From assembly GCA_026391455.1 (NCBI GenBank), contig JAPLEH010000035.1:186001-250000 (forward strand): a stretch of DNA of 64,000 nucleotides, read 5' to 3'. How positions within the stretch are numbered: the stretch's first letter is position 1; each line of letters starts with the position of its first letter. This DNA is from Bacteroidota bacterium (lineage in GTDB: Bacteria; Bacteroidota; Bacteroidia; Chitinophagales; Chitinophagaceae). This document shows positions 1 through 9,096 of the stretch, piece after piece. A program made the translations under genes and the position numbers. The notes beneath the pieces were generated by a model. It saw nothing but the letters and a program-made list of their open reading frames with translations, made no database searches and had not been told where the DNA came from.

Positions 1-2643
1 CTGACCGGGTTCAATAAACCCGGCAATGCCTTCTGTTGCCGGTGTATTCAGTACATTGATGTTGAGATAAGCAATATTATGGGCGTTCCACCATCCCTGT
101 GTTACGTATAAAGTGGTGCCATTCGGAAAATTAACTTCAATGCCATTTCCTGCTCCGTTTTTGGATATCCGTGTACCGCCACCCAGATCAATATGACCGA
201 GTACATTTATATCGGTTAAATTTCCGTCCACGCGCAAGCGCATTCGCGTTTCTTGTTCCTGTATTGGTCCATCGGGCTGATAGCTGATACGGTGATTACC
301 CACGCGTGCGGCGAGTGCTGTATTAACCCCTACACAACTGCGCAAACCGGTATATCCATTAAGAATGGGCGATGCGGTAGTTACCGGTGTCTGTCGTACT
401 TGTATTTCGAAATCATTACCATCTCTTAGGAGCGTATATTCACCGGCACCATGAAAATCATAGTTAGTGCCATTCACCGTTTTGATATGCGGGTCGCCAT
501 TGGCTGCTGCATCATACACAGCACGGTCATTGGTGAGCATTAGTTCATCGATCACAATACGGCCTGAGGCAGACCCGTTCGCAGGCCCTACATCCAGTCG
601 TATGGCAACGATATCAGAAAGATCGATACCTGATCCATTGTTTAGAAAATCAGTGAGTCGTATACGGATCGTTTCCATTTCATTGTGCCAGCCGCCATCC
701 CGTTGATAAGGTTCTTCTAAACCTCCGCCAAATGCACCAATGCTGATCGAACTGGTTATGGGTATGGCTTGTCCGTCGCGGAGTGTTACTTTGAAGGTAA
801 GATCACCCAGTACAGCTACCGTGTTAGGATGTTGCGTACCCTGAGCACCACGGAATGATAAAAACAGATTGTTGGCGAAATTTCGCTCACTCGCAGGAAT
901 CTGCCATTCGTAAAAGCGATTACTGTTGGTCCAGTCAAATACAACGCCACGGCTATCATCATTGCGCATCGTGATTGCATCGTTATTGCCGCCCTGCGTG
1001 GCACCGTTAAAGGGATCGGCTGCGCTAAAGATGAAATCACCATTCGTATCATTCAGCAACCCTTCCAGTACGTTTTGCACAGTAAAGGAAACGGGAGCTC
1101 CGATGCTGCTCGTGTTCGTGGCTGTCTGTGTTTGGTAATCATCTATGATCACCGTTTTCTGAGGATTGGAAGGTGTATTGGGTGATGCATCAACATATTC
1201 ATGACTCACCACAATGCAGGGGTCGCCTGTAGGCACACCAATAGGGCGGAAGCTTTCATATTGTCGTGTCAAAAAATCAAGGGACGGTATATTATCTTCC
1301 ACATAACGCTTTACCAGTGGTAGTAAATGACCGAGTAATACCAGGTGAGTATTGGCTTTGCCTATTGAACAAGGGCCGGTAAACCAATTGGGTGATGCCG
1401 GGCCATTATGAAACCAGGCATGGCCTGTGCCCTGTACGATAGTGGATTGCCGGTTGCCGGTTGCCCTGCCATGCAAATGAAAAGTGCGGCAGAGCTGATA
1501 AGGATTTCCGGGTTGGCAAAGTGCACAACCTGTTACATCTGCATCGCCAGATGCTGTCCAGAGATGATAGTTGGCATTATGCGGATTCGCTGTACTTGTA
1601 CCGGTAAAATCAGTTGGCAGCATGCTGCTGATGAGTTTGATATCGCTTATATTGTAATTGGTTGGTGTATATGTGCCATCAAATAACCGGTCATAGGCTA
1701 TGGCTACGCCTTCTGCGCCGCGGCTATGGCCGATAAATACAATTCGGCTTACATCAATATTTCCGGTGAGTGCTGCAGCACCCGGAATGGCGCCTGCATT
1801 GAGCTGATCAATCAGTGCGTCGGTATTTGAAAGGGTGGTAGTGGATGCACTGAAGGATCCTGCGCCTGTATTATTGGCGTGGCTCATTACCACATAACCG
1901 TAAGATGCCAGGTGATTGCCAATGTGATCATACCAGATATACTGGTGGGTATTTCCGTGCGATACAATGATCAGGGGCAGGTTTTTACCGGTGGCGGCTT
2001 TTACAGCAGCAACATTTGTAGGGAAGAAAAGATTTTGTGAGGTAAATCCACCCGGAATGCCATATGTAGTTGCTACAGCCCCATTGATATTATAGTCCAG
2101 TTCGGTCACGGCTTCAGGACCAGGTGCCGCCGTATTGTGTACCATATAAAAACCAGATTCATTATTGCGACCGTCAATAAAATCATTGTCATCCAGTACG
2201 CCATTCTGGTTGAAGTCCAGTACCACATCATAGCCCACGCCAAGGCCGAGGCCAGCATCGGCACTCAACTCACCGGCCATGGCCACAGTGATAGTATTAC
2301 CTTGTATATTGGCACCACTGAAGGTTACGGTCATTTTCCCGCCGGTCGTTACATCGGTAAGGGTGTTATTGGCATCCCAACCGAATGTGCCTTTGGCTGC
2401 TACTATATAAATATCACAGGTAAGGCCGGTAATGGCAGGGAATCGGGTGGGGTCTATAGCGATCACCACATTGCTATTGGCATTGATGGCTTTTACATAT
2501 TCAAAAAATGGATAGACCGTGAGTGAGCGGCCTGCGAGCTCGGTTTTGGTGATGGCTGCAGAAGCCTGATAATTCGTAAGCAGGGCACATGATGTTATCA
2601 ATAATACGCCAACTGCTTTAATAGTATGATGGATAAAGTTCAT
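1..2643 (-). CDS. secreted alpha/beta-hydrolase with von Willebrand D-like domain (3' end off window)
   Basis: An open frame of 881 codons begins at an ATG at 2643 and runs off the left edge without a stop. Residues 1-30 look like a signal peptide. Around residue 143 a DxNxNGxLDxxD loop resembles an EF-hand or dockerin calcium loop. A hydrolase fold follows, with the nucleophile elbow GHSRG (Ser about 307) and a later GTGHAWF segment that could hold the catalytic His. From about residue 717 the motif GDPHIKTVNGTNYDFHGAGE is typical of von Willebrand type D domains. The likely role is an extracellular esterase or lipase-like enzyme; the substrate is unknown. A missing C-terminus could carry a T9SS signal. 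It probably forms an operon with the exported gene 30 bp upstream. Confidence 0.8.
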   Translation of the reverse strand, partial: MNFIHHTIKAVGVLLITSCALLTNYQASAAITKTELAGRSLTVYPFFEYVKAINANSNVVIAIDPTRFPAITGLTCDIYIVAAKGTFGWDANNTLTDVTTGGKMTVTFSGANIQGNTITVAMAGELSADAGLGLGVGYDVVLDFNQNGVLDDNDFIDGRNNESGFYMVHNTAAPGPEAVTELDYNINGAVATTYGIPGGFTSQNLFFPTNVAAVKAATGKNLPLIIVSHGNTHQYIWYDHIGNHLASYGYVVMSHANNTGAGSFSASTTTLSNTDALIDQLNAGAIPGAAALTGNIDVSRIVFIGHSRGAEGVAIAYDRLFDGTYTPTNYNISDIKLISSMLPTDFTGTSTANPHNANYHLWTASGDADVTGCALCQPGNPYQLCRTFHLHGRATGNRQSTIVQGTGHAWFHNGPASPNWFTGPCSIGKANTHLVLLGHLLPLVKRYVEDNIPSLDFLTRQYESFRPIGVPTGDPCIVVSHEYVDASPNTPSNPQKTVIIDDYQTQTATNTSSIGAPVSFTVQNVLEGLLNDTNGDFIFSAADPFNGATQGGNNDAITMRNDDSRGVVFDWTNSNRFYEWQIPASERNFANNLFLSFRGAQGTQHPNTVAVLGDLTFKVTLRDGQAIPITSSISIGAFGGGLEEPYQRDGGWHNEMETIRIRLTDFLNNGSGIDLSDIVAIRLDVGPANGSASGRIVIDELMLTNDRAVYDAAANGDPHIKTVNGTNYDFHGAGEYTLLRDGNDFEIQVRQTPVTTASPILNGYTGLRSCVGVNTALAARVGNHRISYQPDGPIQEQETRMRLRVDGNLTDINVLGHIDLGGGTRISKNGAGNGIEVNFPNGTTLYVTQGWWNAHNIAYLNINVLNTPATEGIAGFIEPGQ

Positions 2644-2672
2644 GGTATCGATGCAGAGTTTTGAGTGTTAAA

Positions 2673-3314
2673 TTATTTTCCTGTCTCAGGTAAGCGCCAG
2701 GCTTCTACGAGGTATTTGTCTTGCGGAGCGTATTGGAGTATGAGGTCTGCTGCGTATTTGCGCAACAAAGTAGTAAGATCAACAACTGCCGTTTTCTCCA
2801 TGGTAATACGCCTGATCTCTTCGGCTTTTCTTGGCCTGATGCCGCTGTTGTTGGCTTTGGCTCGTTCAGCCCTGATCATTTTTGCATCTATCTGTTCAGG
2901 CAAACCTACATTGCCAAACCATACCGGTTCTTTAGACAGATCTATTTCTTCGGGAATGATACCAATCACATAGCCGGATTCATAGCCCTGGTTCAGCCGC
3001 TGCACAGTGTGATTGCCGGCATATAATACTGGTTCCAATGCGTTGGTGGGTCTTACCAGACTGGTATCTACTTTAAATACCACCAGCAGCCCATTGCTTA
3101 CATCCGGGCGTTCAAGCCGCCAGTCAAACTTATACGAATTCTGCAACTGGAATGGCTGAATGTGTACGATCTCCACCGCTTTCCGCTGCTGGGCATACAG
3201 TGATGAGACAGGCGTACATGCACAAAAAATATACAAGCCCGTTAGTATAACCAATGACAGGCATTTTCGCCTGCGGATACCCGGGCTGACATGAATGTTT
3301 AATAGTTGGATCAT
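2673..3314 (-). CDS. exported protein of unknown function
   Basis: 213 residues. After a basic N-terminus (PGIRRRKC) there is a hydrophobic segment ending near SSLYAQ, which fits a Sec signal peptide cut after AQ. The mature part is soluble and mixed alpha/beta, with a charged RAERAKANNSGIRPRKAEEI helix near the C-terminus. I do not recognise the family. The gene ends 29 bp before the start of the hydrolase/vWD gene on the same strand, so the two are probably co-transcribed and this may be an accessory of that secreted enzyme. An alternative start within the first 15 codons is possible. Confidence 0.65.
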   Translation of the reverse strand: MIQLLNIHVSPGIRRRKCLSLVILTGLYIFCACTPVSSLYAQQRKAVEIVHIQPFQLQNSYKFDWRLERPDVSNGLLVVFKVDTSLVRPTNALEPVLYAGNHTVQRLNQGYESGYVIGIIPEEIDLSKEPVWFGNVGLPEQIDAKMIRAERAKANNSGIRPRKAEEIRRITMEKTAVVDLTTLLRKYAADLILQYAPQDKYLVEAWRLPETGK

Positions 3315-3683
3315 TTTCCAGGTGATATTTATTGAATGAATAAACTTGTACTAATATAAAGCCAGACGGAACACTTTATCTTTATTTCGATGGGTAGGGA
3401 ATACGACAGATTTTTCAGGCACATTTCTTACTGTAATATGTCGGGAAAAACAGTTGGTCTGCTGCGATACGAATTAGTATGATCAAAATTACGGTATTGA
3501 TCTTAGTGCAGGAATACCACAAACAGGGTATTTCGGATTGGTAACCTTAATATAATGGGAAACGAAAGCTGATTTATGGCGCAGCTTCTATTTTTTAGTC
3601 TTTCAATTTCCTCGATATACATAAATATTTTCGCACGGCCTTTGAAAAAAATAAGAATGGTGGTTCCTGTAATTCTTATCTGT
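3315..3683. other. 369-bp intergenic stretch without visible gene
   Basis: This A+T-rich stretch lies between the exported-protein gene and the HTH gene, both on the minus strand. I see no convincing ORF, tRNA, repeat or strong terminator here. It probably holds the promoter of the leftward operon that starts at 3314. Confidence 0.4.
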
Positions 3684-4070
3684 TTATTTCTTTCTGTTGC
3701 TGCTTGCCGGAAGCTTTCGTACAGGGTTTAATTTATCCGAAGCCGGTCGCTTCAACGGCTTGCTGTATTCATAGTCGGGAAAACTGATCAGTTCCACACC
3801 CAATGCTTTTGATAATTTGTATATCGTCTCCAGCGTAAGGTTTTCCTGGCCACGCAGTATTTTATATACCTGCTGGCGGCTGGTACCCAATAGCTCAGCC
3901 AGACGGGATTGATTGAGTCCGGGCCGCTCTTTTATGATGGCAAGTACCCGCAAGGCTATCTGTGATGAATAAGCGGTCAGCCACGGACTTGCTATGCGTG
4001 TGGTAGCTTTTTCCTTCCAGCCGGAAGGTTTTTTGCTGATCAGTTTTTTCAGTTGTTTAGCTTTCTCCAT
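3684..4070 (-). CDS. XRE-type HTH protein, antitoxin-like
   Basis: 128 residues. A Cro/C1-type helix-turn-helix occupies about residues 40-97, including LNQSRLAELLGTSRQQVYKI and LTLETIYKLSKALGVEL. Both flanks are basic and look unstructured. The gene overlaps the end of the upstream gene (4057-4626) by 14 nt, so translation is coupled. A protein of unknown fold followed by an overlapping XRE gene is the usual layout of HigBA-like toxin-antitoxin pairs in Bacteroidota, so this is probably the antitoxin and autorepressor. It could also be a plain regulator. Confidence 0.75.
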   Translation of the reverse strand: MEKAKQLKKLISKKPSGWKEKATTRIASPWLTAYSSQIALRVLAIIKERPGLNQSRLAELLGTSRQQVYKILRGQENLTLETIYKLSKALGVELISFPDYEYSKPLKRPASDKLNPVRKLPASSNRKK

Positions 4071-4626
4071 AACAATATTTTAGGTCATCAAATGTTGTAT
4101 TGCCAGTTGACTCCAACCAGTTCCGTACGAGCTCCATTTTTCCCAACGCTGCTTTAGTGTCCGGATGTTCGTCCATCTGCCGGGTGATCTTTATCGCTCC
4201 GCCGGTAATGATAAAGGTAGTATCATCCATACGCAGTCCATAAAGGCGAAGCAAGGGCCTCGGAAATAAAGCAGGCTCCTTTATGGAAGCCTTCGCCCGT
4301 TGCAAATGGGTCTGAAGGGAGAATACCTTTTGCTTTGTTTCCAAAGGACGGAAAAGCCTGATGATGCTATTGCCGTTTGTATGCAGCGCCATCTCTCTGA
4401 TCTCGGTAGATTCTCTATGTACTTTGCTTACAAGCGATTCCAGCGAATAATTATCAAAGAATGGATGCTTCAGATACTGTTTATTCAGGAGAAAATAACT
4501 CATGACAAAGCTTGTATCATCCCATTCATCAAACAACCGCTCAAATTCATCTTTCTCTCCTGAATTGTAACGCACAGCATAAAGCCCCTCCGCATGCTCA
4601 TTCACAAATATAGTAACTAATTCCAT
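4057..4626 (-). CDS. toxin-like partner of the HTH gene (function unproven)
   Basis: 189 residues from the ATG at 4626 (MELVTIFV...). The frame is open up to 4752, but the added 42 residues look non-native, and remembered relatives start with a MEIV-like sequence. Features include an acidic region (GEKDEFERLFDEWDD), an IRLFRPLE segment and the C-terminal stretch FIITGGAIKITRQMDEHPDT, which I associate with Bacteroidota proteins encoded just upstream of XRE regulators. No signal peptide or membrane segment is seen. The 14-nt overlap with the HTH gene suggests a two-gene unit. The toxin role is inferred from context; the biochemical activity is unknown. Confidence 0.6.
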   Translation of the reverse strand: MELVTIFVNEHAEGLYAVRYNSGEKDEFERLFDEWDDTSFVMSYFLLNKQYLKHPFFDNYSLESLVSKVHRESTEIREMALHTNGNSIIRLFRPLETKQKVFSLQTHLQRAKASIKEPALFPRPLLRLYGLRMDDTTFIITGGAIKITRQMDEHPDTKAALGKMELVRNWLESTGNTTFDDLKYCYGES

Positions 4627-4855
4627 ATTGTAATCTTTTAAGTTTACATTTTTTACAACTCTTTTATATACAAAATTGGAAAATAAGCCACTGTTCTCTT
4701 CCCTATCAGCTTTTTCGGATAATAACCGTAAAACGTGTAAATATCTATGCATTTATACCTAGTCGGTCAATGTTTGGATATAGTAAATTTGTTCGGATTG
4801 TGTACACAGATCGATTTAATTGCATTTGTATTTTTGATGCAATGAGCAGGGAATA

Positions 4856-4883
4856 CAAAAAGCCCCGGCCAAATGACCGGGGC
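4856..4883 (-). terminator. rho-independent terminator of the hsp20 gene
   Basis: CCCCGG and CCGGGG arms enclose an 8-nt loop. On the minus strand they are followed by a T run. It lies 26 bp past the stop of the small heat-shock gene. Confidence 0.8.
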
Positions 4884-4908
4884 GACACTTTCTTGATCCG
4901 CATCCCTG

Positions 4909-5358
4909 TTAATTAACGGATATATTCTTCACCTTTTTGGGTGCGGCAATTTCCAGTTTGGGAATCATAATTTTCAATTCCCCGTTTACATAGCTGGCAT
5001 CGATCTTAGATGCATCGCAGTTTTCCGGAAGGATAAAACTGCGCACCCAGCTACTGTAATTATATTCACGCCGGTTGTACCGGGCTTTTTCTTCTTTCTC
5101 CTCTTTTACTTTTTCGGCACGGATTGTAAGGAGTTCATCCATGGCTTCTACTTTAAAGTCTTCTTTAGTCATACCGGGAGCCGCTATCAGCAACCTGAAT
5201 TCGTTGTCTGTTTCCGATACGTTTACTGCGGGTACATTCATCACTTTGCCCATGGTGAAGAATTCATCCAGCGGAGCATTGAAGAATTTTTCCATCCAGC
5301 CATTGTCGAACAGGGAAGGCCAGGTGGTCCTCGTTTTTTCTACTTGTTTGTTTTCCAT
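4909..5358 (-). CDS. Hsp20/alpha-crystallin small heat-shock protein
   Basis: 149 residues, usual for the family. The alpha-crystallin domain runs from about residue 43 (PAVNVSETDNEFRLLIAAPG) to the ENCDASKIDASYVNGELKI strand, where the A-x-x-x-NGxL motif is diagnostic. It ends with a short tail carrying the I-x-I/V-type anchor (KNISVN). It acts as an ATP-independent holdase in the cytoplasm. The gene has its own terminator and a 133-bp gap to the upstream PepSY gene, so it is probably a single-gene unit induced by stress. Confidence 0.93.
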   Translation of the reverse strand: MENKQVEKTRTTWPSLFDNGWMEKFFNAPLDEFFTMGKVMNVPAVNVSETDNEFRLLIAAPGMTKEDFKVEAMDELLTIRAEKVKEEKEEKARYNRREYNYSSWVRSFILPENCDASKIDASYVNGELKIMIPKLEIAAPKKVKNISVN

Positions 5359-5491
5359 ATACCTGGTTTTAAGGGTGAATGATGTTGTTTACAGTAGCAA
5401 AGCTATAATGACTCCGTAGGGTAAGCCAATGATGCTGGTAAGGAATAGTATTGATAAAGATCAGTCCGTGATAATACAGGCGAAACCCGGG

Positions 5492-6229
5492 TCAGGTAAG
5501 GGCTCTTTTTCTTTTTCGGCTTACGATATACAGGGCAAAGCCGGAGAAAAGCGTTATTAATCCCAGCATGGAAAAGATTCGGAGCAACCAGTTGTTGATA
5601 TTGTCGCGCCCCTGATAATCCATAGTATGCAGCATCCATAAAAAGTCAAATACCCGCCAACGACTGTTGCGAAAACTTTGCACAGTCCCCATTTCGGCAG
5701 ATACATATACGGTGGTTTGTATTTCACCGGTAAAAGTAATGGCAAAAGCAGGCAATGGTTTTTCCCGATACTCATGATGTCCGCCCGCTGATTCGAGATA
5801 TACTACCGATTTTAAAATACCTTGTTTTTTCATCCGGCTGATGGCCACTTGTATGGCTTCCTTTTCCGTTAATGGTTGCCGCAATAAGCCGGTGTGTGCA
5901 TCTGCCATACGGGTCTTCATACGCGATCCGTTATGATATGTTATCTGGTAAATAGTTTTTCCCAATACATCGGCCAGTTGCACAGACTTGATATGTTTTA
6001 CCTGATCTTGTAACCGGATTTGCTGTATGATATTGGCAGGTGCAACTATCGCACTGTCTATAGCGGGTGCCGGTTCTTCCTTTCGCAAGTCTTCCCCGCG
6101 TACCTGTTTTATATTGGTCCAGCTGAAGTACAGCCCGCCAATTGTCCAGAACAGAAACTGTACACCAAATACCAGACCCAGGTAGCGATGCAGTTTACGA
6201 ATGCTTTTTTGTACACGGGCTTTGTTCAT
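5492..6229 (-). CDS. PepSY-type membrane protein
   Basis: 245 residues. An N-terminal basic segment (KSIRKLHRYLG) precedes the first membrane helix (LVFGVQFLFWTIGGLYFSW). A periplasmic region follows with a PepSY-like part (GLLRQPLTEKEAIQVAISRM). A conserved FLWMLHTMDYQGRDN segment leads into a last membrane helix (SMLGLITLFSGFALYI) and a basic tail. Such proteins occur with siderophore, haem or other metal uptake and reductase systems. It is the last gene of a leftward series of metal-related genes and follows the DJ-1-like gene by 19 bp. The exact function is unknown. Confidence 0.75.
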   Translation of the reverse strand: MNKARVQKSIRKLHRYLGLVFGVQFLFWTIGGLYFSWTNIKQVRGEDLRKEEPAPAIDSAIVAPANIIQQIRLQDQVKHIKSVQLADVLGKTIYQITYHNGSRMKTRMADAHTGLLRQPLTEKEAIQVAISRMKKQGILKSVVYLESAGGHHEYREKPLPAFAITFTGEIQTTVYVSAEMGTVQSFRNSRWRVFDFLWMLHTMDYQGRDNINNWLLRIFSMLGLITLFSGFALYIVSRKRKRALT

Positions 6230-6248
6230 ATTGGCTGTGTTTGATGCA

Positions 6249-7052
6249 TTATTTTTTCAAATATTTTTTAAACAGTGGCTGTAAGCCCATGTCGTACATC
6301 TGTTCCATCATGTCTTTTACGATTGCCGGTGAACGGCTTACAGAGCCGCCTTCTACCGGCGGATGAGGATCATATTCCATATTCAGCATTACGCCCTGTG
6401 TATATTTTTCCCCCATCAACTCATTGATGATCGCCAGACTCATGTCTATTCCAGCGGTAACGCCCGCTGAGGTCCAGTATTTACCATCCTGTACCCACCG
6501 GCTGTCTTTGAACTGCGCTCCATAGTGTTGCAGCATTTCAGCGGCACGATACCAGTTTGTGGTGGCTGTTTTTCCATTTAGCAATCCGGTAGCTCCGAGT
6601 ATCCAGGCTCCTGTACATACACTCGTGGTATATATGGTGGTTTGGTCTATTTTTCGGATCCAGTTCAGTACGGTCGTATCCAGTGAGGTAAGGAATGTTT
6701 CCGCAGCCCCTCCGGGTATTACCAGTATATCCAGTTTGTTTACTTTATCAATGCTGGTATCCACTTGTATTTTCATTCCACGCTGGTTGCTGATGAATCC
6801 TTTTTCTTTGGCAATGAAAAATATTTTTACGCCACTCAGCTGACCCAATGTTTCATAAGGACCCATGGCATCGAGGGTTTGGTATCCATTGTAAAGAAAG
6901 ATACCAATATGTTTTACGGGTAATTTTGGCTTGGTCATGATGATGTCCATCATTTGCTGATGCCGCCGGGCCAGGCTGTCGTTGTTAGTCGTCTGGCTCA
7001 GTCCATTTTGTACAAAGAGCAACAGGCTGAGTAATTGAAAGTAGATTCGCAT
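6249..7052 (-). CDS. exported DJ-1/PfpI-family protein
   Basis: 267 residues. A signal peptide (first 20 residues, ending GLSQ) is followed by a class I glutamine-amidotransferase-like fold. KHIGIFLYNGYQTLDAMGPY resembles the N-terminus of GlxA-type regulators, LDILVIPGG is the central strand, and TTSVCTGAWILGATGLLNG is the nucleophile elbow (Cys146). No AraC DNA-binding domain follows, so this is a stand-alone and probably periplasmic protein. The family includes isonitrile hydratases, chaperones and deglycase-like proteins, and the activity cannot be assigned. It lies downstream of the MbnP/MbnH-like operon after a 78-bp gap, so it may be a separate unit with the PepSY gene. Confidence 0.82.
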   Translation of the reverse strand: MRIYFQLLSLLLFVQNGLSQTTNNDSLARRHQQMMDIIMTKPKLPVKHIGIFLYNGYQTLDAMGPYETLGQLSGVKIFFIAKEKGFISNQRGMKIQVDTSIDKVNKLDILVIPGGAAETFLTSLDTTVLNWIRKIDQTTIYTTSVCTGAWILGATGLLNGKTATTNWYRAAEMLQHYGAQFKDSRWVQDGKYWTSAGVTAGIDMSLAIINELMGEKYTQGVMLNMEYDPHPPVEGGSVSRSPAIVKDMMEQMYDMGLQPLFKKYLKK

Positions 7053-7130
7053 ATCTGTTTGATTTTGATTTTTTGTTTGGGAAGCCAGCTGTTTCAGCTT
7101 CTACCTTACTCACAAACCTGTATTGCTATT

Positions 7131-8051
7131 TTACAACCGGATACTCATGTGAACCATTAGCTTTGCCCGCGCTTTTACCACATCATTGGCGAGGTGTTGC
7201 GAAAAGGGGGTTTGGTAAACAGCACCTACAGATATTTTTTCATAGCTTGCTTCAGTACCTACTGTACCCATCCACATACGGCCTCCTGAGAGATCCACCA
7301 CTACTTTATCATCAATATCTTTTTTGGCATGTTCTGACGCTATCCCGGCATTTGGTGCCAGAGTCAGTTTTTTCTTTATGCGCCATTTATAATAGAACTG
7401 GGCAGAAGTGCTTAGTTTATTGCCATAGTTGTATGCATAGCGGTTGGCGGTATTCATTTTATAACTGGCCGTTATATTCAATCCTGCATCATGCAAACGG
7501 ATATCATACATGCCCTGCATTAAAAAATCAGTACTGCCGGTGCCAAGTTGAAATAAGTTGGTTTGCTGACTCGTGTTTTGTTTATCAGCAGCGGTATATT
7601 TCCCGGCGGGTAATTTGATGCCAGCCCCCAGCCAGAGTGTTTGCATCAGCATCTTTCCACGCCCGGTGGTTTTCATTTTGTTCAGCAATTGGTAATAGCC
7701 CGACAGTGTAACATCTGCCAGTCCATTTTTGGATCGGGTAATGCCCTGGTTGGTTCGTTCATTGATAGCATACGGTATCGAAGCCATCAGCCTGACTTTT
7801 TTTCCAATGGTCCAGCCACCCCAAAATTCGAGAGTTTGATATTTTTCTAAGGAAGTAAGGTAGGTGATACTCCCGCCGGTACCGAGATGAGTTTGAAGTG
7901 CATTGTAGCGGTAGCGAAGCCCGGCCACATGCTTTGCAAAATCTGGTAATATGCCAATATAGTTTCCTCCTACACCACATCCGCAAATGTCACAGGCTGA
8001 TGAAGAACTGGCTGCCGTAAGAAAGGAAATGACGATGGTTAGTTTTTTCAT
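7131..8051 (-). CDS. outer-membrane beta-barrel protein with CDICGCG N-terminus
   Basis: 306 residues. A signal peptide ends near SSSSA. The mature protein starts with ACDICGCGVGGNYIG, a cysteine cluster that suggests metal binding. The rest alternates polar and hydrophobic residues in strand-like blocks (GLRYRYNAL, VRLMASIPYAI, LTLSGYYQLL), with a final strand ending MSIRL, as in outer-membrane barrels. It starts 8 bp after the di-haem peroxidase gene, so it belongs to the MbnP/MbnH-like operon and is likely the outer-membrane part of that metal system. A transporter role is inference. Confidence 0.7.
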   Translation of the reverse strand: MKKLTIVISFLTAASSSSACDICGCGVGGNYIGILPDFAKHVAGLRYRYNALQTHLGTGGSITYLTSLEKYQTLEFWGGWTIGKKVRLMASIPYAINERTNQGITRSKNGLADVTLSGYYQLLNKMKTTGRGKMLMQTLWLGAGIKLPAGKYTAADKQNTSQQTNLFQLGTGSTDFLMQGMYDIRLHDAGLNITASYKMNTANRYAYNYGNKLSTSAQFYYKWRIKKKLTLAPNAGIASEHAKKDIDDKVVVDLSGGRMWMGTVGTEASYEKISVGAVYQTPFSQHLANDVVKARAKLMVHMSIRL

Positions 8052-8059
8052 TTGTTTGT

Positions 8060-9091
8060 TTATTGTTCAGCAAAGCGCCTGTCTAGCAAAAACGATTTGT
8101 CATTCAGCGTATTTAAAAAAGCCTTGATCTTTGTTCGTTCGCTGGCGGTTAGCTGTACACCCATTATTCCGCCTTGCTGCAGTAAAGGATCCAGATTGGG
8201 TGTGGCTTGCACCTGTGACGTGTAATGATCCAGTACGGCATCCAGCGTAAGCAATCTGCCATCGTGCATATAGGGTGCTGTATAAGCCAGGTTGCGAAGG
8301 CTGGGAACGCGGAACTTGTAGCGATCATTATCCAGTTGAGTGATGAGATAACGCCCTTCGTCATTGGTACTACTGGGTACGAGCCCGTTGTTGCGGAAAC
8401 GATTATCGGTAAACAATGGTTCTGTATGGCAGGCGCCACATTTCTGCTGTACCAATACCCTTCCTTCCTGCTCTTCAGCAGTAAAGACTTTACCATTTTC
8501 ATTGCCCATTACACTGTCGTATTTGCTGTTGCTGCTTACACACATAACCATGAACTGGGAGAGTGCTTTCAAAAAGCCGGTGCTTGTGATCTCTTCCGAC
8601 CCCCAGGCTTTTTTAAAAAGGGCAGGATATACGGTAGAGTTGCGCAGTTTATTAAGCACATTGGGCATGGTCTCATCCATTTCCACATGATTGGTAATGG
8701 GAGCAATGGATTGAAGATCGAGGTCAACGATACCGCCGTCCCACATAAAGCTGGTATTCCAGGCCAGATTCATAATAGGGGGTGCATTGCGGGTGCCCAT
8801 GCGATCAAAAATACCGTGGCTCAGTGCATGCCCATGATGTGTAAATGCCGCTGTTTGTATATGACAACTTCCGCAACTGATGGTATTATTGGCAGATAGC
8901 TGTACTTCATAAAATAATTTTCTACCCAACTCAAATCCTTCTTTGGTTATTTTATTCGTAGCAAAATGGTAAGCCGGCTCGGGAAAATTAGTGGGGCGCT
9001 GAAAGCCTGCAAAGGTTTCCATTACTTCTTTCTTACAGGCCAGAAAGCCCGTAAGAAAGAAGAGGGAAACGATCAGATAAGTTCGTTTCAT
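8060..9091 (-). CDS. di-haem cytochrome c peroxidase/MauG family, MbnH-like lipoprotein
   Basis: 343 residues. A lipobox (GFLAC, Cys19) precedes two c-type haem sites, CGSCH (73-77) and CGACH (218-222). The usual family segments are present, including RNAPPIMNLAW, MWDGG and the final LRNLAYTAPYMHDGRLLTLD. It is an anchored periplasmic enzyme of the bacterial cytochrome c peroxidase/MauG class. The MbnP-like gene sits 5 bp upstream. In the described MbnH/MbnP pairs such a di-haem enzyme oxidises a tryptophan of MbnP and creates a copper site. That role is the best reading here; plain peroxide reduction is the alternative. Confidence 0.88.
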   Translation of the reverse strand: MKRTYLIVSLFFLTGFLACKKEVMETFAGFQRPTNFPEPAYHFATNKITKEGFELGRKLFYEVQLSANNTISCGSCHIQTAAFTHHGHALSHGIFDRMGTRNAPPIMNLAWNTSFMWDGGIVDLDLQSIAPITNHVEMDETMPNVLNKLRNSTVYPALFKKAWGSEEITSTGFLKALSQFMVMCVSSNSKYDSVMGNENGKVFTAEEQEGRVLVQQKCGACHTEPLFTDNRFRNNGLVPSSTNDEGRYLITQLDNDRYKFRVPSLRNLAYTAPYMHDGRLLTLDAVLDHYTSQVQATPNLDPLLQQGGIMGVQLTASERTKIKAFLNTLNDKSFLLDRRFAEQ

Positions 9092-9096
9092 TGGAA

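Noticed and set aside
5403-5639. Separate minus-strand gene after PepSY
   Set aside because: It lies mostly inside the PepSY gene in another frame and has no coding character.
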